DNA from: Microthrixaceae bacterium
GTDB lineage: Bacteria; Actinomycetota; Acidimicrobiia; Acidimicrobiales; Microtrichaceae
NCBI GenBank assembly: GCA_023957995.1
Contig: JAMLGK010000002.1
Coordinates: 62,001-126,000 of the forward strand
DNA length: 64,000 nt
Reading direction: 5' to 3'
The number at the start of each line of letters is the position of its first letter. Position 1 is the first letter of the stretch. The notes under the pieces were generated by a model, which saw only the letters and a program-made list of their open reading frames with translations, was not told the DNA's origin and made no database searches. This document shows positions 8,724-17,600 of the stretch, piece by piece. The position numbers and the translations under genes were made by a program.

Positions 8724-10460
8724 TCACGGGGCCGGATCGGCTGATGGCATCGCCGACCGGTCCGAGAACTCCACCCTGTTGTGGCCCAGCTCCTTGGCTG
8801 TCCGCAGGGCGCCGTCGGCACGGGACAACAGGTGATCGGGGTCCTCACCGCTCTCGGAGATGGCCGCCCCGATGCTCACCCGGACGGGCCAGGTGCCAGA
8901 TGGGGTGCTCACCGACGTGGGTTCCACCGCGTCGATGATCCTCTGTGCAACCGACTCGAGGCGGGCCCGGTCGTTGATCCCCGACAGGACACAGACGAAC
9001 TCGTCGCCCCCGAACCGCCCGACCACGTCCTGGGTGCGTATGCCGGCTCGCAGGTTGCGCGCCAGGGTTTGGAGGGCCTCGTCGCCGGCACCGTGGGACA
9101 ACTCGTCGTTTATCCGCTTGAACTTGTCCACATCCATGAACAGGACCGCTGTGGAGCTCGGGTTCTGGTCGACCTGGTTTCTCAGGTGCGCGAGTAGGCC
9201 TGCGCGGTTGAGCAGTCCGGTGAGGGGATCGTGAACCGAGCGCCTGCGGTACTCGGCCTCGCGGGTCGCGTCGTTCAGCATGGCGACCACGCGCAGGCCC
9301 TCGGCCTCCATCGTGGGCACGAGCCTCACCCCCACCTGGGCAACGGTGTCCTCGTTGCCCCGCAACAACACCGGACGGTCGATCGCGATCGTCGCGTCGG
9401 GATGGGCGAAGTAGGTGTCCAGGAGGCTGTCCGCGTCCTCTCCGGCCGGACCCAGCACGAGTGTCGATACGTTCTTGCCGCGGAGCTCCTCGGGCGTCCA
9501 GCCGGTGAGGTTCTCGATCCCCGCGGTGGCTTCGTGGATGATGCCGTGCACATCGAGGACGACCATGGCGTCGGTTCCGGACTCTGCAACCGTGCGCCAA
9601 CCTTCCGAGCGCATCGCGTACCAGGCGATCCAGGAGAGTGCCAGGGCCAGTGTGAAGAAGAGAATCGCCGCGAACACCACGTTCGAGGAGCCGCCGTCGT
9701 CACTGACGGCGTCGACCAGCAGGTTCACCGCGGGCATTCCCAGAACACCTGCTGCGAGTGTGCCGACCGCGCACTCCAGCGGACGGGTACGGATGATCGC
9801 GGCCGGTGCTGCATCGCTGGCGGAACCGGTGACAGCGATCACGCTGAGCACCGTGAGCACGGCGGTGATCACGCTGTATCCGTAGACGACCGATCCGATG
9901 CGCAGGTGCACGGCGGTGGCGGCGGTGGTCATGCCCCCCGAGACGCCGGTCAACAGCGCGGTCGTCAGGAGTATCGTGCGTGCGCGGGGCATCCGGCGGT
10001 GGAGCACCAGCAGGGAGCCCGATCCGATGAACAACACGGTCGTGAGGGTCTGGATCGATGGCATCCCGGGATAGCGACCGCCGAGCTCTGCGATCTGTCC
10101 GCTGAACAGCAGGGTCTCCAGAGACCCTCGCATCGCCAGGATGGTCTGCAGCAGCAGCGTGAGCGAGACCGCACACGCGACCAGTGAGGCCACGACCGCC
10201 ACCGAGTTCGGGCCTGCACCATTCGGACGCGGGGCCCTCACCGATCCGATGCACAGCAATCCGAAGAGCACCGCCGACCAAGGCGTGGTCACCGGCCAGC
10301 CGTCTGCCACGAGCCCGATGGCCCAGCGCCTCGAAAGCCCCCATCCGATCACCAGCACCATCGCTACCAATGCCAACGCAGACACCGCAGCAGCACGCGT
10401 CAAACGTTCGTAGCGCTGTTGGTCCAACGTCGCGACGCCGGTTCGTGCATCGACCCTCAC
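8724..10460 (-). CDS. Membrane-anchored PAS-GGDEF diguanylate cyclase with I-site
   Basis: A 578-residue sensor protein. Residues about 20-275 form seven or eight hydrophobic helices, resembling a MASE-type membrane sensor. A PAS domain (AESGTDAMVVLDVHGIIHEA onward) and a GGDEF domain follow. The active site RFGGDEFVCV is intact, and RTQD ends exactly five residues before GGDEF, matching the RxxD product-inhibition site. It should make cyclic di-GMP from two GTP in response to a membrane or PAS signal. The start is a GTG; an alternative nearby start cannot be excluded. Confidence 0.9.
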   Translation of the reverse strand: MRVDARTGVATLDQQRYERLTRAAAVSALALVAMVLVIGWGLSRRWAIGLVADGWPVTTPWSAVLFGLLCIGSVRAPRPNGAGPNSVAVVASLVACAVSLTLLLQTILAMRGSLETLLFSGQIAELGGRYPGMPSIQTLTTVLFIGSGSLLVLHRRMPRARTILLTTALLTGVSGGMTTAATAVHLRIGSVVYGYSVITAVLTVLSVIAVTGSASDAAPAAIIRTRPLECAVGTLAAGVLGMPAVNLLVDAVSDDGGSSNVVFAAILFFTLALALSWIAWYAMRSEGWRTVAESGTDAMVVLDVHGIIHEATAGIENLTGWTPEELRGKNVSTLVLGPAGEDADSLLDTYFAHPDATIAIDRPVLLRGNEDTVAQVGVRLVPTMEAEGLRVVAMLNDATREAEYRRRSVHDPLTGLLNRAGLLAHLRNQVDQNPSSTAVLFMDVDKFKRINDELSHGAGDEALQTLARNLRAGIRTQDVVGRFGGDEFVCVLSGINDRARLESVAQRIIDAVEPTSVSTPSGTWPVRVSIGAAISESGEDPDHLLSRADGALRTAKELGHNRVEFSDRSAMPSADPAP

Positions 10461-10540
10461 CCATCACAGGTCGGCAGTCGGGTGGATTCGATGAGCCCTA
10501 CGGCGCAATTCGGGCCACTGCATCTCGGCGCTGCGGTGGA

Positions 10541-11764
10541 TCAGGCGAGCCCGCTCTGCACCGGCTCGTTGCCGCGGTCATTCACGCGATCTGCGGCCCG
10601 CACCGCTGCAGCGCCGAGTTCCATGATTCGTAGGTCACCTACCGGTGACCCCGATCCCCGGTTGCACACGAATGCCACCGACAGTTCGCGCGACGGGTCG
10701 GCCCAGCCACCGGAGCCGCCGAATCCGAAGTGCCCGAAGGCTTCTGGAACCCGACCCCTGGTCGTGAACACGCGGTGGTAGCCGAGTCGCCAGTCCATCG
10801 GCATGACCAACACGTGGTCCCTGCCCCTGCGTTGAACCTCGGAGATGATAGCCACGCGCTCCCTGCTGAGAATCCGTGTTCCCTCGAGCTCCCCGCCTCC
10901 GGCGAGCATCGCGTACATCCGGGCGAGTGAGCGGGCGGTGAAGAACCCGTTGGCCGCCGGGATGGAGGCGTCCATCGCAGCGGGGCTGTAGAGGGCCGCC
11001 TCCACGTTGCGGGGCACCAGGGCGTTGATCATCCGCCGGGTGTTGAGTGTGCCGGGCAGCGCGGAGACCAGCTTGCCCATCTGTGTCCCGATCCGCTTCT
11101 CCACACGCCGGACGGTCGGATTGGACGGCCTCGGAAGCGATGGAGGTTCGAGGTTCGCCGCGCGGCCGCGCTCCGATTCGGGAAGCCCGATGTAGAGCCC
11201 GTCGCACGAGAGCGGGGTCGCGAGTTCGCAATGGACGAACGCGGCGATGTCGCTGCCACTGACGCGCCGGACGATCTCACCGACCAGCCAGCCGTAGGTG
11301 AGAGCGTGGTAGCCGTGTCGCGAGCCCGGCTCGTAGGCGGGTGCTGCCGCAGCGAGGGCCTCGGCCATGTACTCCCAGTCGAGCAGGCGATCGCCGGTGT
11401 CCACGAGGCTGCGGATCCGGTGAAGGCCTGCGGAATGGGTGAGCACGTGGCGCACGGTGACGGCCTGTTTGCCGTTGGCCGCGAACTCCGGCCAGTAGGT
11501 GGCCACCGGTTCGTCGTAGTCGACCAGCCCGCGGTCGGCCAGTATGTGCAGAGCGGTCGAGGAGACCCCCTTGGTCGTGGAGAAGCACATCGCGACGGTG
11601 TCGTCCCGCCACGGTTCGTCGTCGGTCCGTTCACCACCCCACAGGTCCACCACGGGCTCACCCCGGTGGTAGACGCACACGGCGGCTCCGCCCGAGCCCC
11701 TGCGTAGCTGGCGCTCGAAGACCCTGCGGATCAGGCCGTAGCCCTTGTGTGCGACACCGTCCAT
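10541..11764 (-). CDS. Serine hydrolase, class C beta-lactamase / esterase family
   Basis: A 407-residue cytoplasmic protein of the beta-lactamase-related fold. The nucleophile motif SxxK is STTK in CFSTTKGVSS, and the C-terminal GHFGFGGSGGW stretch matches the late conserved strand of EstB-like esterases. No signal peptide is visible, which argues for an esterase or lipase-like role rather than antibiotic resistance. The N-terminus (MDGVAHKGYG) fits actinobacterial members. It is preceded by CAGACT ending 7 bases before the ATG, consistent with leaderless expression. Confidence 0.88.
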   Translation of the reverse strand: MDGVAHKGYGLIRRVFERQLRRGSGGAAVCVYHRGEPVVDLWGGERTDDEPWRDDTVAMCFSTTKGVSSTALHILADRGLVDYDEPVATYWPEFAANGKQAVTVRHVLTHSAGLHRIRSLVDTGDRLLDWEYMAEALAAAAPAYEPGSRHGYHALTYGWLVGEIVRRVSGSDIAAFVHCELATPLSCDGLYIGLPESERGRAANLEPPSLPRPSNPTVRRVEKRIGTQMGKLVSALPGTLNTRRMINALVPRNVEAALYSPAAMDASIPAANGFFTARSLARMYAMLAGGGELEGTRILSRERVAIISEVQRRGRDHVLVMPMDWRLGYHRVFTTRGRVPEAFGHFGFGGSGGWADPSRELSVAFVCNRGSGSPVGDLRIMELGAAAVRAADRVNDRGNEPVQSGLA

Positions 11765-11770
11765 GGGTCC

Positions 11771-11776
11771 AGTCTG
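11771..11776 (-). promoter_or_regulatory. -10-like element CAGACT, leaderless start of serine hydrolase
   Basis: On the minus strand CAGACT is followed by six bases and then the ATG of the hydrolase gene. The same hexamer with the same spacing occurs before the genes at 42659 and 55039. Confidence 0.45.
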
Positions 11777-11790
11777 GCCCCCGCGGCCCC

Positions 11791-12486
11791 TCAGCGCGGT
11801 GTTCCGGTCACCCTGGCGGCAGGGTCCTGGCGGTAGAACCCGCTGAGCACGTCGTAGAGATCGGGTTTCTGCTCGGCCATCTCGACCGGGCGATCGAAGA
11901 ACACCTCGGTCGCAACGGCGAAGAACTCGCCGGTGTTGACACCCGCATAGCTGTCGAGGAGGTCGTCACCGCCGAGCTGGGCCCTCTCGTACTCAGCGGT
12001 GCAGACCTGAACCCAGCGGTCGATCTCCGACCGTGCCATCGGTGGTGTGCCGTCGACGACGTCATCGAGCATGTCGATCTTGTGGGCGAACTCGTGGAAC
12101 ACCACGTTGTGGCCTCTCTCGGGATGGTGCACATCCATGGCGACCGCATCCCATGCGATGAGGATCGGTCCCTTGTGGGCGGCCTCGCCGAGGATCGGCA
12201 TGGGCGCGTCGGTCATGAGACCCGGCACTGATGAACCCCGCTCCCCGGTGAGCACCACGGTTGTGGGATGCACGATGATGGCGCCCACCTCGCGGTAGTG
12301 CTCGAAAGAGAGCCCGAGGATCAACAGCGCAGCCTGGGCGGCGATGAGAAGGCGCATCTCTTCGGTCAGCGCGAAACCGCGGGCCGCTTCCCAGTTCTTG
12401 GAGCGGATCAGCTCGCCGGTGTACTCACCCAGAAGGTCCCGTTCGGGCTCGTCCAGGTGCTTCCAGTGCGCCACGCGACGCTCCAT
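11791..12486 (-). CDS. MtfA-like zinc peptidase (M90 family)
   Basis: At least 231 residues with the zinc-binding HExxH motif in VVFHEFAHKIDMLD, as in MtfA peptidases. In enterobacteria MtfA interacts with the glucose-regulator Mlc; in actinomycetes the role is unknown. The first ATG (12486) lies inside the conserved region. The frame stays open to a stop at 12556-12558 and the extra codons encode LFHRRPATELLPEDWRDL, which fits the family N-terminus. No ATG, GTG or TTG exists there; an ATC at 12544-12546 is the best-placed candidate start. Confidence 0.85.
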   Translation of the reverse strand: MERRVAHWKHLDEPERDLLGEYTGELIRSKNWEAARGFALTEEMRLLIAAQAALLILGLSFEHYREVGAIIVHPTTVVLTGERGSSVPGLMTDAPMPILGEAAHKGPILIAWDAVAMDVHHPERGHNVVFHEFAHKIDMLDDVVDGTPPMARSEIDRWVQVCTAEYERAQLGGDDLLDSYAGVNTGEFFAVATEVFFDRPVEMAEQKPDLYDVLSGFYRQDPAARVTGTPR

Positions 12487-12583
12487 GAGGTCGCGCCAGT
12501 CCTCGGGGAGCAGCTCGGTGGCAGGGCGGCGGTGGAAGAGTCCGATTGCGACGTTCTAGCCGCTGGGTGACCCAGATTTCTGG

Positions 12584-12589
12584 CACCAT
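12584..12589 (+). promoter_or_regulatory. -10-like element CACCAT, leaderless start of LLM gene
   Basis: CACCAT retains the most conserved A and T positions of a -10 hexamer and ends 6 bases before the ATG at 12596. No ribosome binding site is visible between them. Confidence 0.35.
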
Positions 12590-12595
12590 CTCCTG

Positions 12596-13432
12596 ATGCG
12601 ATACGCGATCAAGACGGCTCCCCAGATGACCACCTGGAACGCGATGCTCGAGGTGTGGCGCGCCGCCGATGGGATCGAGCTGTTCGAATCGGCCTGGAAC
12701 TTCGATCACTTCGAGCCGATCCTCGGCCAACCACGAAACGGCCCCTGTCTCGAGGGCTGGACGTCGTTGGCAGCCCTGGCCCAGGCGACCAGCCGCATCC
12801 GCATCGGTTGCATGGTCACCGGAATGCCCTACCGGCACCCCTCGGTGCTGGCGCAGATGGCAGCCACGCTCGACGTGATCTCCGGGGGACGTCTGGAGTT
12901 GGGCCTCGGTGCGGGTTGGAACGCCGAGGAGGCCGACGCGCTGGGCATCGATCTTCCGGCTCTGGGCGAGAGGTTCGACCGCTTCGACGAGGGCCTCGAC
13001 GTGGTCACGTCACTGTTGCGGAACGAGGTGACCGACTACGACGGTGAGCACTACACCCTGAAGGGCGCACATTGTTCTCCCAAGCCCGTTCAGCAGCCGG
13101 CACCACCGATCTGGATCGGAGGTGACGGCCCGAAGCGGACACTCCGGGCGGTTGCGCGCCACGCCGACTACTGGAACACCCCCTTCACCTCTCCCGAGGC
13201 ACTCCGTAGGAGTCTGGAGATCCTGCACGCCCACTGCGACGACGTAGGTCGGGACCCCGGCGAGATCACCATCACCGCGCAGGCCATCCACGATCCGGCA
13301 ACGGGGGCCACCGCCACGCGGGAGGCGATCGACGAACTGGGCGAAGCGGGTTGCGAGCTGGCGGTGATCTACCTGCCCGAGACACACCACAACGCGGCCG
13401 AGGTGGAGTCGATCGCGACCGCTGTCAGCTGA
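12596..13432 (+). CDS. LLM-class F420-dependent oxidoreductase
   Basis: A 278-residue luciferase-like TIM barrel. It shows the actinobacterial F420-dependent LLM pattern: an N-terminal strand, the segment RIRIGCMVTGMPYRHPSVLA, then SGGRLELGLGAGWNAEE and PIWIGGDGPKRTLR. These enzymes move hydride between reduced F420 (or FMN) and organic substrates, and the substrate here is unknown. Its end overlaps the end of the convergent TIGR03084 gene by 8 bases. Confidence 0.88.
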   Translation: MRYAIKTAPQMTTWNAMLEVWRAADGIELFESAWNFDHFEPILGQPRNGPCLEGWTSLAALAQATSRIRIGCMVTGMPYRHPSVLAQMAATLDVISGGRLELGLGAGWNAEEADALGIDLPALGERFDRFDEGLDVVTSLLRNEVTDYDGEHYTLKGAHCSPKPVQQPAPPIWIGGDGPKRTLRAVARHADYWNTPFTSPEALRRSLEILHAHCDDVGRDPGEITITAQAIHDPATGATATREAIDELGEAGCELAVIYLPETHHNAAEVESIATAVS

Positions 13433-14243
13433 CCGGTCGTCGGCCCCCGGCTGTCGGACCCGTGGTGGCTCCTCCGGCGAACGCCTGGGCCACCTCCATC
13501 CAATCGGCCGCTTCGTCGCCCGTGAGCACGAGGTCGGTGTCGGTCACGTGCCGGCGTTGGGTGACCACCGCGCAGAAGTCACCGGCCGGTCCGGTGATCC
13601 GCGACGCGGCGTCGGTCGGACCCCAGTTCCAGGTCTCACCGGTAGGCCCAGTCAGTTCAACGGCCACCTCGGTGGCTGGCGCCGATGCGTCGCGCACCAC
13701 GTAGGACCACTTCCTGGTGACGAAGCCCAGGTGGGCGATGTGTCGCAGGCGATCGGTCTGCGGACGGGTCTCGTGGGGCACGTCGGCGTCGTCGAGCGCG
13801 TCGATGATGTCCTGACCGTGCGCCCACGCCTCCATGAGGCGCGCGGTGAGGAACGACCGCGCCGACATCGAGGGTCCGAACCACTCGATCCGGTCCGTGT
13901 CCGACAGCGGGGTCGCTGCTGTGGCCAGGAGTTCGCGGCCCTCGGCCCACTGGCTGCGCAGTTCCTCCGGCGGTAGCTCGACGAGCTCGGTGATGGTGAG
14001 GTCATCGAGCGATTCTCCACCCTCGAGGGCCCGCTGGAACAAGGCGTCCCTGGCCTCGCAGAACCCACTCGGATCTGCGATCGCCTGGGCGGCCGCCCGA
14101 TCGAAGTAGGTGAGGTGCGCAATCTGGTGTGCGATGGTCCACCCCGGTGAGGGGGTCGGTAGCAGCCAGTCGGCGTCGTCGATCCGGTCCACGATCTCCG
14201 CCAGCGCTGATTGTTCATCGATCAGGTCACCGAGTATCTCCAC
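13425..14243 (-). CDS. TIGR03084-family metal-binding protein (mycothiol/DinB-like fold)
   Basis: A 272-residue protein of the mycothiol-dependent maleylpyruvate-isomerase superfamily, matching the TIGR03084 subtype (PSPGWTIAHQIAHLTYFDRAA, ARLMEAWAHGQDI, LRHIAHLGFVTRKWSY). The spaced histidines are the presumed metal ligands. Such proteins are assumed to be thiol-dependent transferases or isomerases; no specific reaction is known. I chose the GTG at 14243 because TACCTT ends 6 bases before it; the GTG at 14249 is the alternative. A longer open frame upstream is not family-like. Confidence 0.87.
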   Translation of the reverse strand: MEILGDLIDEQSALAEIVDRIDDADWLLPTPSPGWTIAHQIAHLTYFDRAAAQAIADPSGFCEARDALFQRALEGGESLDDLTITELVELPPEELRSQWAEGRELLATAATPLSDTDRIEWFGPSMSARSFLTARLMEAWAHGQDIIDALDDADVPHETRPQTDRLRHIAHLGFVTRKWSYVVRDASAPATEVAVELTGPTGETWNWGPTDAASRITGPAGDFCAVVTQRRHVTDTDLVLTGDEAADWMEVAQAFAGGATTGPTAGGRRPVS

Positions 14244-14249
14244 GGTCAC

Positions 14250-14255
14250 AAGGTA
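14250..14255 (-). promoter_or_regulatory. -10-like element TACCTT upstream of TIGR03084 gene
   Basis: On the minus strand TACCTT is followed by GTGACC and then the GTG at 14243, giving the leaderless spacing seen at other genes. It decides between two in-frame GTG starts. Confidence 0.4.
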
Positions 14256-14379
14256 GTGGTCCGCAGTTGGTGGTCGCAGTTGGTGGTCGGCCACGTTCCC
14301 ACAGCGGGTTGTCCACCGACCGACTGCCGACGGTGGGCGAGCATTCAAGACCGGCTGGCATCGACCGATCCTGTGGAGG

Positions 14380-15354
14380 ATGATCGCTTCGATGTTCGCT
14401 GCACTGGGAATGCTGCCCACGGTGGGAATCCTGATGGGCGTGACGCTCCTCGTCGTTGTCGTATCTGCGGCCCTGGAACAGCGTGGGTCGCGGGTGCGAA
14501 CGGTGACCCGTGCCGCCAGCTCGACCGAAACGACCACCCGATCGACCACCGAGCGGGTCGAGGAGCCACCCCGGGTGGCGACGAACGGTTCGGGCCGGGA
14601 GCCGCGCCGTCCGCTTGCACCCGGGCCCGCACCGACGGTCCCCGGTCCGGAGCGGACCGCCAGCTCGGAGCGGACCGCCAGCTCCGAGCAGGTTGACCGA
14701 CCAGCTCCGGAACCTGTGACCACGTTGGTCCTGTCCTCCGACGGTGCCGATGCCCGCACCGCCCGGATCGGTCCGTTGGGGACCGACCGCCAACTGGCGG
14801 GGGTCCTCTTCGCCGCGTACGTGGTTGCGGGCCGGCCGGAGTCCTCGAGGGTCACCGGCTGGATCACCGCCTACGACGACCCACCGTCGCTGCCCGACAC
14901 AGCCGCTGGTGAACGAATGAGGGGTCGGGCCACCCGCATCGCCGAACTGCTGGACTGTGACGACGAGGACCGGAACTGGGTGACGCTCGACCAGGGCACC
15001 GATGTGGCGCTCGCGGTGCGTCGACGCCCACCGGTGGATCCCGTTCTCGTCGGCCTGCTGCACTGGTGGCGGCTGGCCACATCCGACGTGGCGACGGTTG
15101 CGGCCTCGGACACCGTGGCGCTCGAGGCGGCCATCCGCGAGGTCCTGCCGTCGCTTGAGCGTAATCCGCTGCACCGGAGCGTCGGGTCCATCGCCGAGAT
15201 CGCGGGAGCAGCGGCCTCGGAGGGCGTCGGCCTGCGGCTCCACTGCGAACGCAGCTCTGCCCGGGGCCCGGCGGAAGACGAGACCGAGCAGTCCCGCCCG
15301 AGCGGGCGCGGCCTGCTGACGACCTCCTTCGCGGAGAGTTCGCCTGTCCCGTAG
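14380..15354 (+). CDS. Hypothetical membrane-anchored protein
   Basis: I do not recognise this 324-residue protein. It has one N-terminal transmembrane helix (about residues 8-30), then a Thr/Ser/Arg/Pro-rich linker to about residue 110, and a mixed alpha/beta domain to the end. The linker contains a duplicated six-residue unit (ERTASS twice, an 18-bp direct repeat near 14650). The coding strand is supported by normal amino-acid composition and a recognisable membrane helix; the long opposite-strand reading is Arg/Gly-rich. A GGAGG lies directly before the ATG at 14380, so the ATG at 14392 is also possible. It is divergent from the TIGR03084 gene. Confidence 0.65.
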   Translation: MIASMFAALGMLPTVGILMGVTLLVVVVSAALEQRGSRVRTVTRAASSTETTTRSTTERVEEPPRVATNGSGREPRRPLAPGPAPTVPGPERTASSERTASSEQVDRPAPEPVTTLVLSSDGADARTARIGPLGTDRQLAGVLFAAYVVAGRPESSRVTGWITAYDDPPSLPDTAAGERMRGRATRIAELLDCDDEDRNWVTLDQGTDVALAVRRRPPVDPVLVGLLHWWRLATSDVATVAASDTVALEAAIREVLPSLERNPLHRSVGSIAEIAGAAASEGVGLRLHCERSSARGPAEDETEQSRPSGRGLLTTSFAESSPVP

Positions 15355-15380
15355 GCGCATTCTGCGGTTCATGCCCCAAC

Positions 15381-15399
15381 CGGAACGGCTACCGTTCCG
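15381..15399 (+). promoter_or_regulatory. Palindromic operator over the -10 of the TIGR03086 operon
   Basis: CGGAACGG-CTA-CCGTTCCG is a perfect 8-bp inverted repeat with a 3-bp centre. The -10-like TACCGT (15390-15395) sits inside it and ends 7 bases before the ATG at 15403. A dimeric repressor bound here would block the promoter. The regulator is unknown. Confidence 0.6.
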
Positions 15400-15402
15400 A
15401 CG

Positions 15403-15960
15403 ATGACTCCCGAACCACTAGAACAGGCCCAGAACGTCGCGAGGCAGGTGCTCGCGAACGTCAGGTCTGACCAGCTGAACCTCGAGACTCCGTGCTCCGA
15501 CTGGAACGTCGGGCAGCTGATCGATCACCTGATCGGCGCGCAGTACTGGGCCCGCGACGGGGTCCGTGGGCAGGAGATGACCGAGACCGGGGAGGGGTCA
15601 TCCTCGGGTGACTACGTGGCGGCGTTCGATCAGATCGCCTCGGAATCGCTCGCAGCATTCTCCGAGGACGGCGCGCTCGAGCGCGTGGTCAATCCAGGAT
15701 TCGGAGACATGCCCGCAGCAGCGCTCATGGGCATGGCCTCCACCGACACCTTCACCCATTCGTGGGACCTCGCACGGGCGACGGGCCAGAACACCGACCT
15801 TGCACCGGAGCTGGCATCCGCGCTCCTGGAGCAGTCCCGCCGGTCGATCCAGGACGCCTTCCGCTCCGAGGACGGCAGGATGTTCGGGCTCGAACAACCC
15901 GCACCCGAGGATGCAACGCCCGCCGATCGACTGGCGGCGTTCCTGGGCCGCAGGCTCTGA
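15403..15960 (+). CDS. TIGR03086-family metal-binding protein (mycothiol/DinB-like fold)
   Basis: A 185-residue protein of the maleylpyruvate-isomerase N-terminal superfamily, TIGR03086 subtype. The motifs are LETPCSDWNVGQLIDHLIGAQ near residue 30, then TFTHSWDLARATGQ near residue 110, which carry the presumed metal-binding histidines. The exact reaction is unknown. It is first in a three-gene operon with a VOC protein (10 bases downstream) and an acyl-CoA dehydrogenase, behind a palindromic promoter. Confidence 0.88.
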   Translation: MTPEPLEQAQNVARQVLANVRSDQLNLETPCSDWNVGQLIDHLIGAQYWARDGVRGQEMTETGEGSSSGDYVAAFDQIASESLAAFSEDGALERVVNPGFGDMPAAALMGMASTDTFTHSWDLARATGQNTDLAPELASALLEQSRRSIQDAFRSEDGRMFGLEQPAPEDATPADRLAAFLGRRL

Positions 15961-15970
15961 GGCGCACACG

Positions 15971-16351
15971 GTGGCAGAAATCGACTATCTCGAGCTTCCC
16001 GCGGCCGACATCGCCGCCACCAAGGCTTTCTACACCTCGGTGTTCGACTGGAGTTGGGTCGACTACGGCCCGGCCTACTCGGCCAGCACCAGCGGCCCCG
16101 TCGAGGTGGCGCTGAACGGTGAGGCGGAGCCGGTTCCGCTCCACCCCGAAGGCGCCCAGAGCGCCAACGGGCCACTGGTGTTGCTCAGGACCGACGACCT
16201 GGAGTCCGTCCGGGCGTCTGTGCGTGCAGCCGGAGGCATGATCCTGTCCGACATCTACCCCTATCCGGGAGGCAGGCGCCTTCACCTCGTCGACCCGAGC
16301 GGGAACGTTCTGGGCGTCTACCAGCCCGCAGACCCACCAGGAGAACAGTGA
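15971..16351 (+). CDS. VOC-family (glyoxalase/dioxygenase fold) protein
   Basis: A 126-residue vicinal-oxygen-chelate protein: IDYLELPAADIAATKAFYTSVFDW at the start and LHLVDPSGNVLGVYQ at the end are the two halves of the beta-alpha-beta-beta-beta fold. Members are glyoxalases, lyases or binding proteins, and the substrate is not predictable. The GTG at 15971 starts exactly at the conserved domain. The stop overlaps the dehydrogenase start (GTGA), so the two are translationally coupled. Confidence 0.85.
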   Translation: MAEIDYLELPAADIAATKAFYTSVFDWSWVDYGPAYSASTSGPVEVALNGEAEPVPLHPEGAQSANGPLVLLRTDDLESVRASVRAAGGMILSDIYPYPGGRRLHLVDPSGNVLGVYQPADPPGEQ

Positions 16352-17583
16352 GCATCGACTTCAGCCTCTCGCCCGAACTCGAAAGGATCAGGGGGGAGGT
16401 CCGCGACTTCATCGAGGGAGAGGTCCAACCCGCAGAGGCGCGGATCCGCGAGGGCGATCTCGAGAACACCGATCGCGACGCGTACATAGGAGAGCTGATC
16501 GCACTGCGCAACAAGGCGCAGTCGGTCGGACTGTGGCTTCCCCACATGCCCGAGGAGTGGGGAGGCATGGGTCTGGGTCACGTCGAGCTGGCGATGGTGC
16601 AGGCCGAAGCGGCGAAGTCGTACTACGGGCCATGGGTGCTCAACTGCCAGGCCCCCGACGAGGGCAACATGCACACCCTGTTGCACTGGGGCACCGACGA
16701 GCAGAAGGAGAAGTACCTCAAGGGGCTGTGTGCCGGGAGCACCTGGTCGTGCTTCGCCATGACCGAACCCGAGGTCGCCGGGTCGGATCCGACGCTCATC
16801 CGCACCAACGCCTACGAGGACGGCGAGGAGTGGGTGATCAACGGCCACAAGTGGTTCATCTCCAACGCCCATCGGGCGAGCTTCGCGATCGTGGTTGCCC
16901 GGACCGAGGACGACCCCGATCTGCCCCAGGCCGCCAACACCGCCTTCATCGTGGACATCCCGACCGAGGGCTGGACCGAGGTCCGCCAGATCGAGACCAT
17001 GCACGGATCCACCGGGCACTCCGAGATCCTGATCGAGGACCTGCGGGTGCACGAGTCCCAGATGCTCGGTGGGCGTGGCCAGGGTCACCTGCTCGGACAG
17101 TACCGACTCGGCCCGGCACGTCTCGCCCACTGCATGCGCTGGATCGCACAGGCCGAGACGGCGCTCGACATGATGGTGGACCGGTCGCTGGAGCGCTACT
17201 CCCACGGTTCGATCCTGGCCGAGAAGCAGGGTGTGCAGTGGATGATCGCGGACTCCGCGATGGAGCTCTACCAGGGCAAGCTCATGGTGCTGCATGCCGC
17301 CTACAAGATCGACGCGGGTGAGGACTTCAAGTCCGAGGTGTCGATGGCCAAGCACTTCGTGGCGAACATGTTGAACCGCGTGATCGATCGTGCGATCCAG
17401 GTCCACGGTGCGCTGGGGTACTCCACCGACACCCCTCTGGCACACATGTACCAACACGCACGTTGGGCCCGCTTCGCCGACGGTGCCGATGAGATCCACC
17501 AGATGCGGATCGCCCAGCGCACGATCGCCACCTACAAGGACCACGGGTCCACCAGGGCTGCCACCGGCGACCTGCCCATCTGA
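16348..17583 (+). CDS. Acyl-CoA dehydrogenase
   Basis: A 411-residue FAD enzyme that introduces a 2,3-double bond into an acyl-CoA. Landmarks are CFAMTEPEVAGSDPT (FAD-binding loop), WVINGHKWFISNA, the central EKQGVQWMIADS helix and the C-terminal QVHGALGYSTDTPLA. The usual catalytic-glutamate loop region is present but I did not assign the residue. The start is a GTG that overlaps the VOC gene stop by 4 bases. It ends the operon. Confidence 0.93.
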   Translation: MSIDFSLSPELERIRGEVRDFIEGEVQPAEARIREGDLENTDRDAYIGELIALRNKAQSVGLWLPHMPEEWGGMGLGHVELAMVQAEAAKSYYGPWVLNCQAPDEGNMHTLLHWGTDEQKEKYLKGLCAGSTWSCFAMTEPEVAGSDPTLIRTNAYEDGEEWVINGHKWFISNAHRASFAIVVARTEDDPDLPQAANTAFIVDIPTEGWTEVRQIETMHGSTGHSEILIEDLRVHESQMLGGRGQGHLLGQYRLGPARLAHCMRWIAQAETALDMMVDRSLERYSHGSILAEKQGVQWMIADSAMELYQGKLMVLHAAYKIDAGEDFKSEVSMAKHFVANMLNRVIDRAIQVHGALGYSTDTPLAHMYQHARWARFADGADEIHQMRIAQRTIATYKDHGSTRAATGDLPI

Positions 17584-17600
17584 CCGCCCCGTAGAATTCG

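Noticed and set aside
14250-14867. N-terminal extension of the TIGR03084 gene to 14867
   Set aside because: The extra 200 residues are low-complexity and antisense to the divergent gene; family similarity begins at about 14243.
14227-15372. Long open frame on the minus strand opposite the hypothetical anchored protein
   Set aside because: Its translation is Arg/Gly/His-rich with no recognisable fold, typical of antisense readings in GC-rich DNA. The plus-strand frame has a signal-anchor helix and normal composition.
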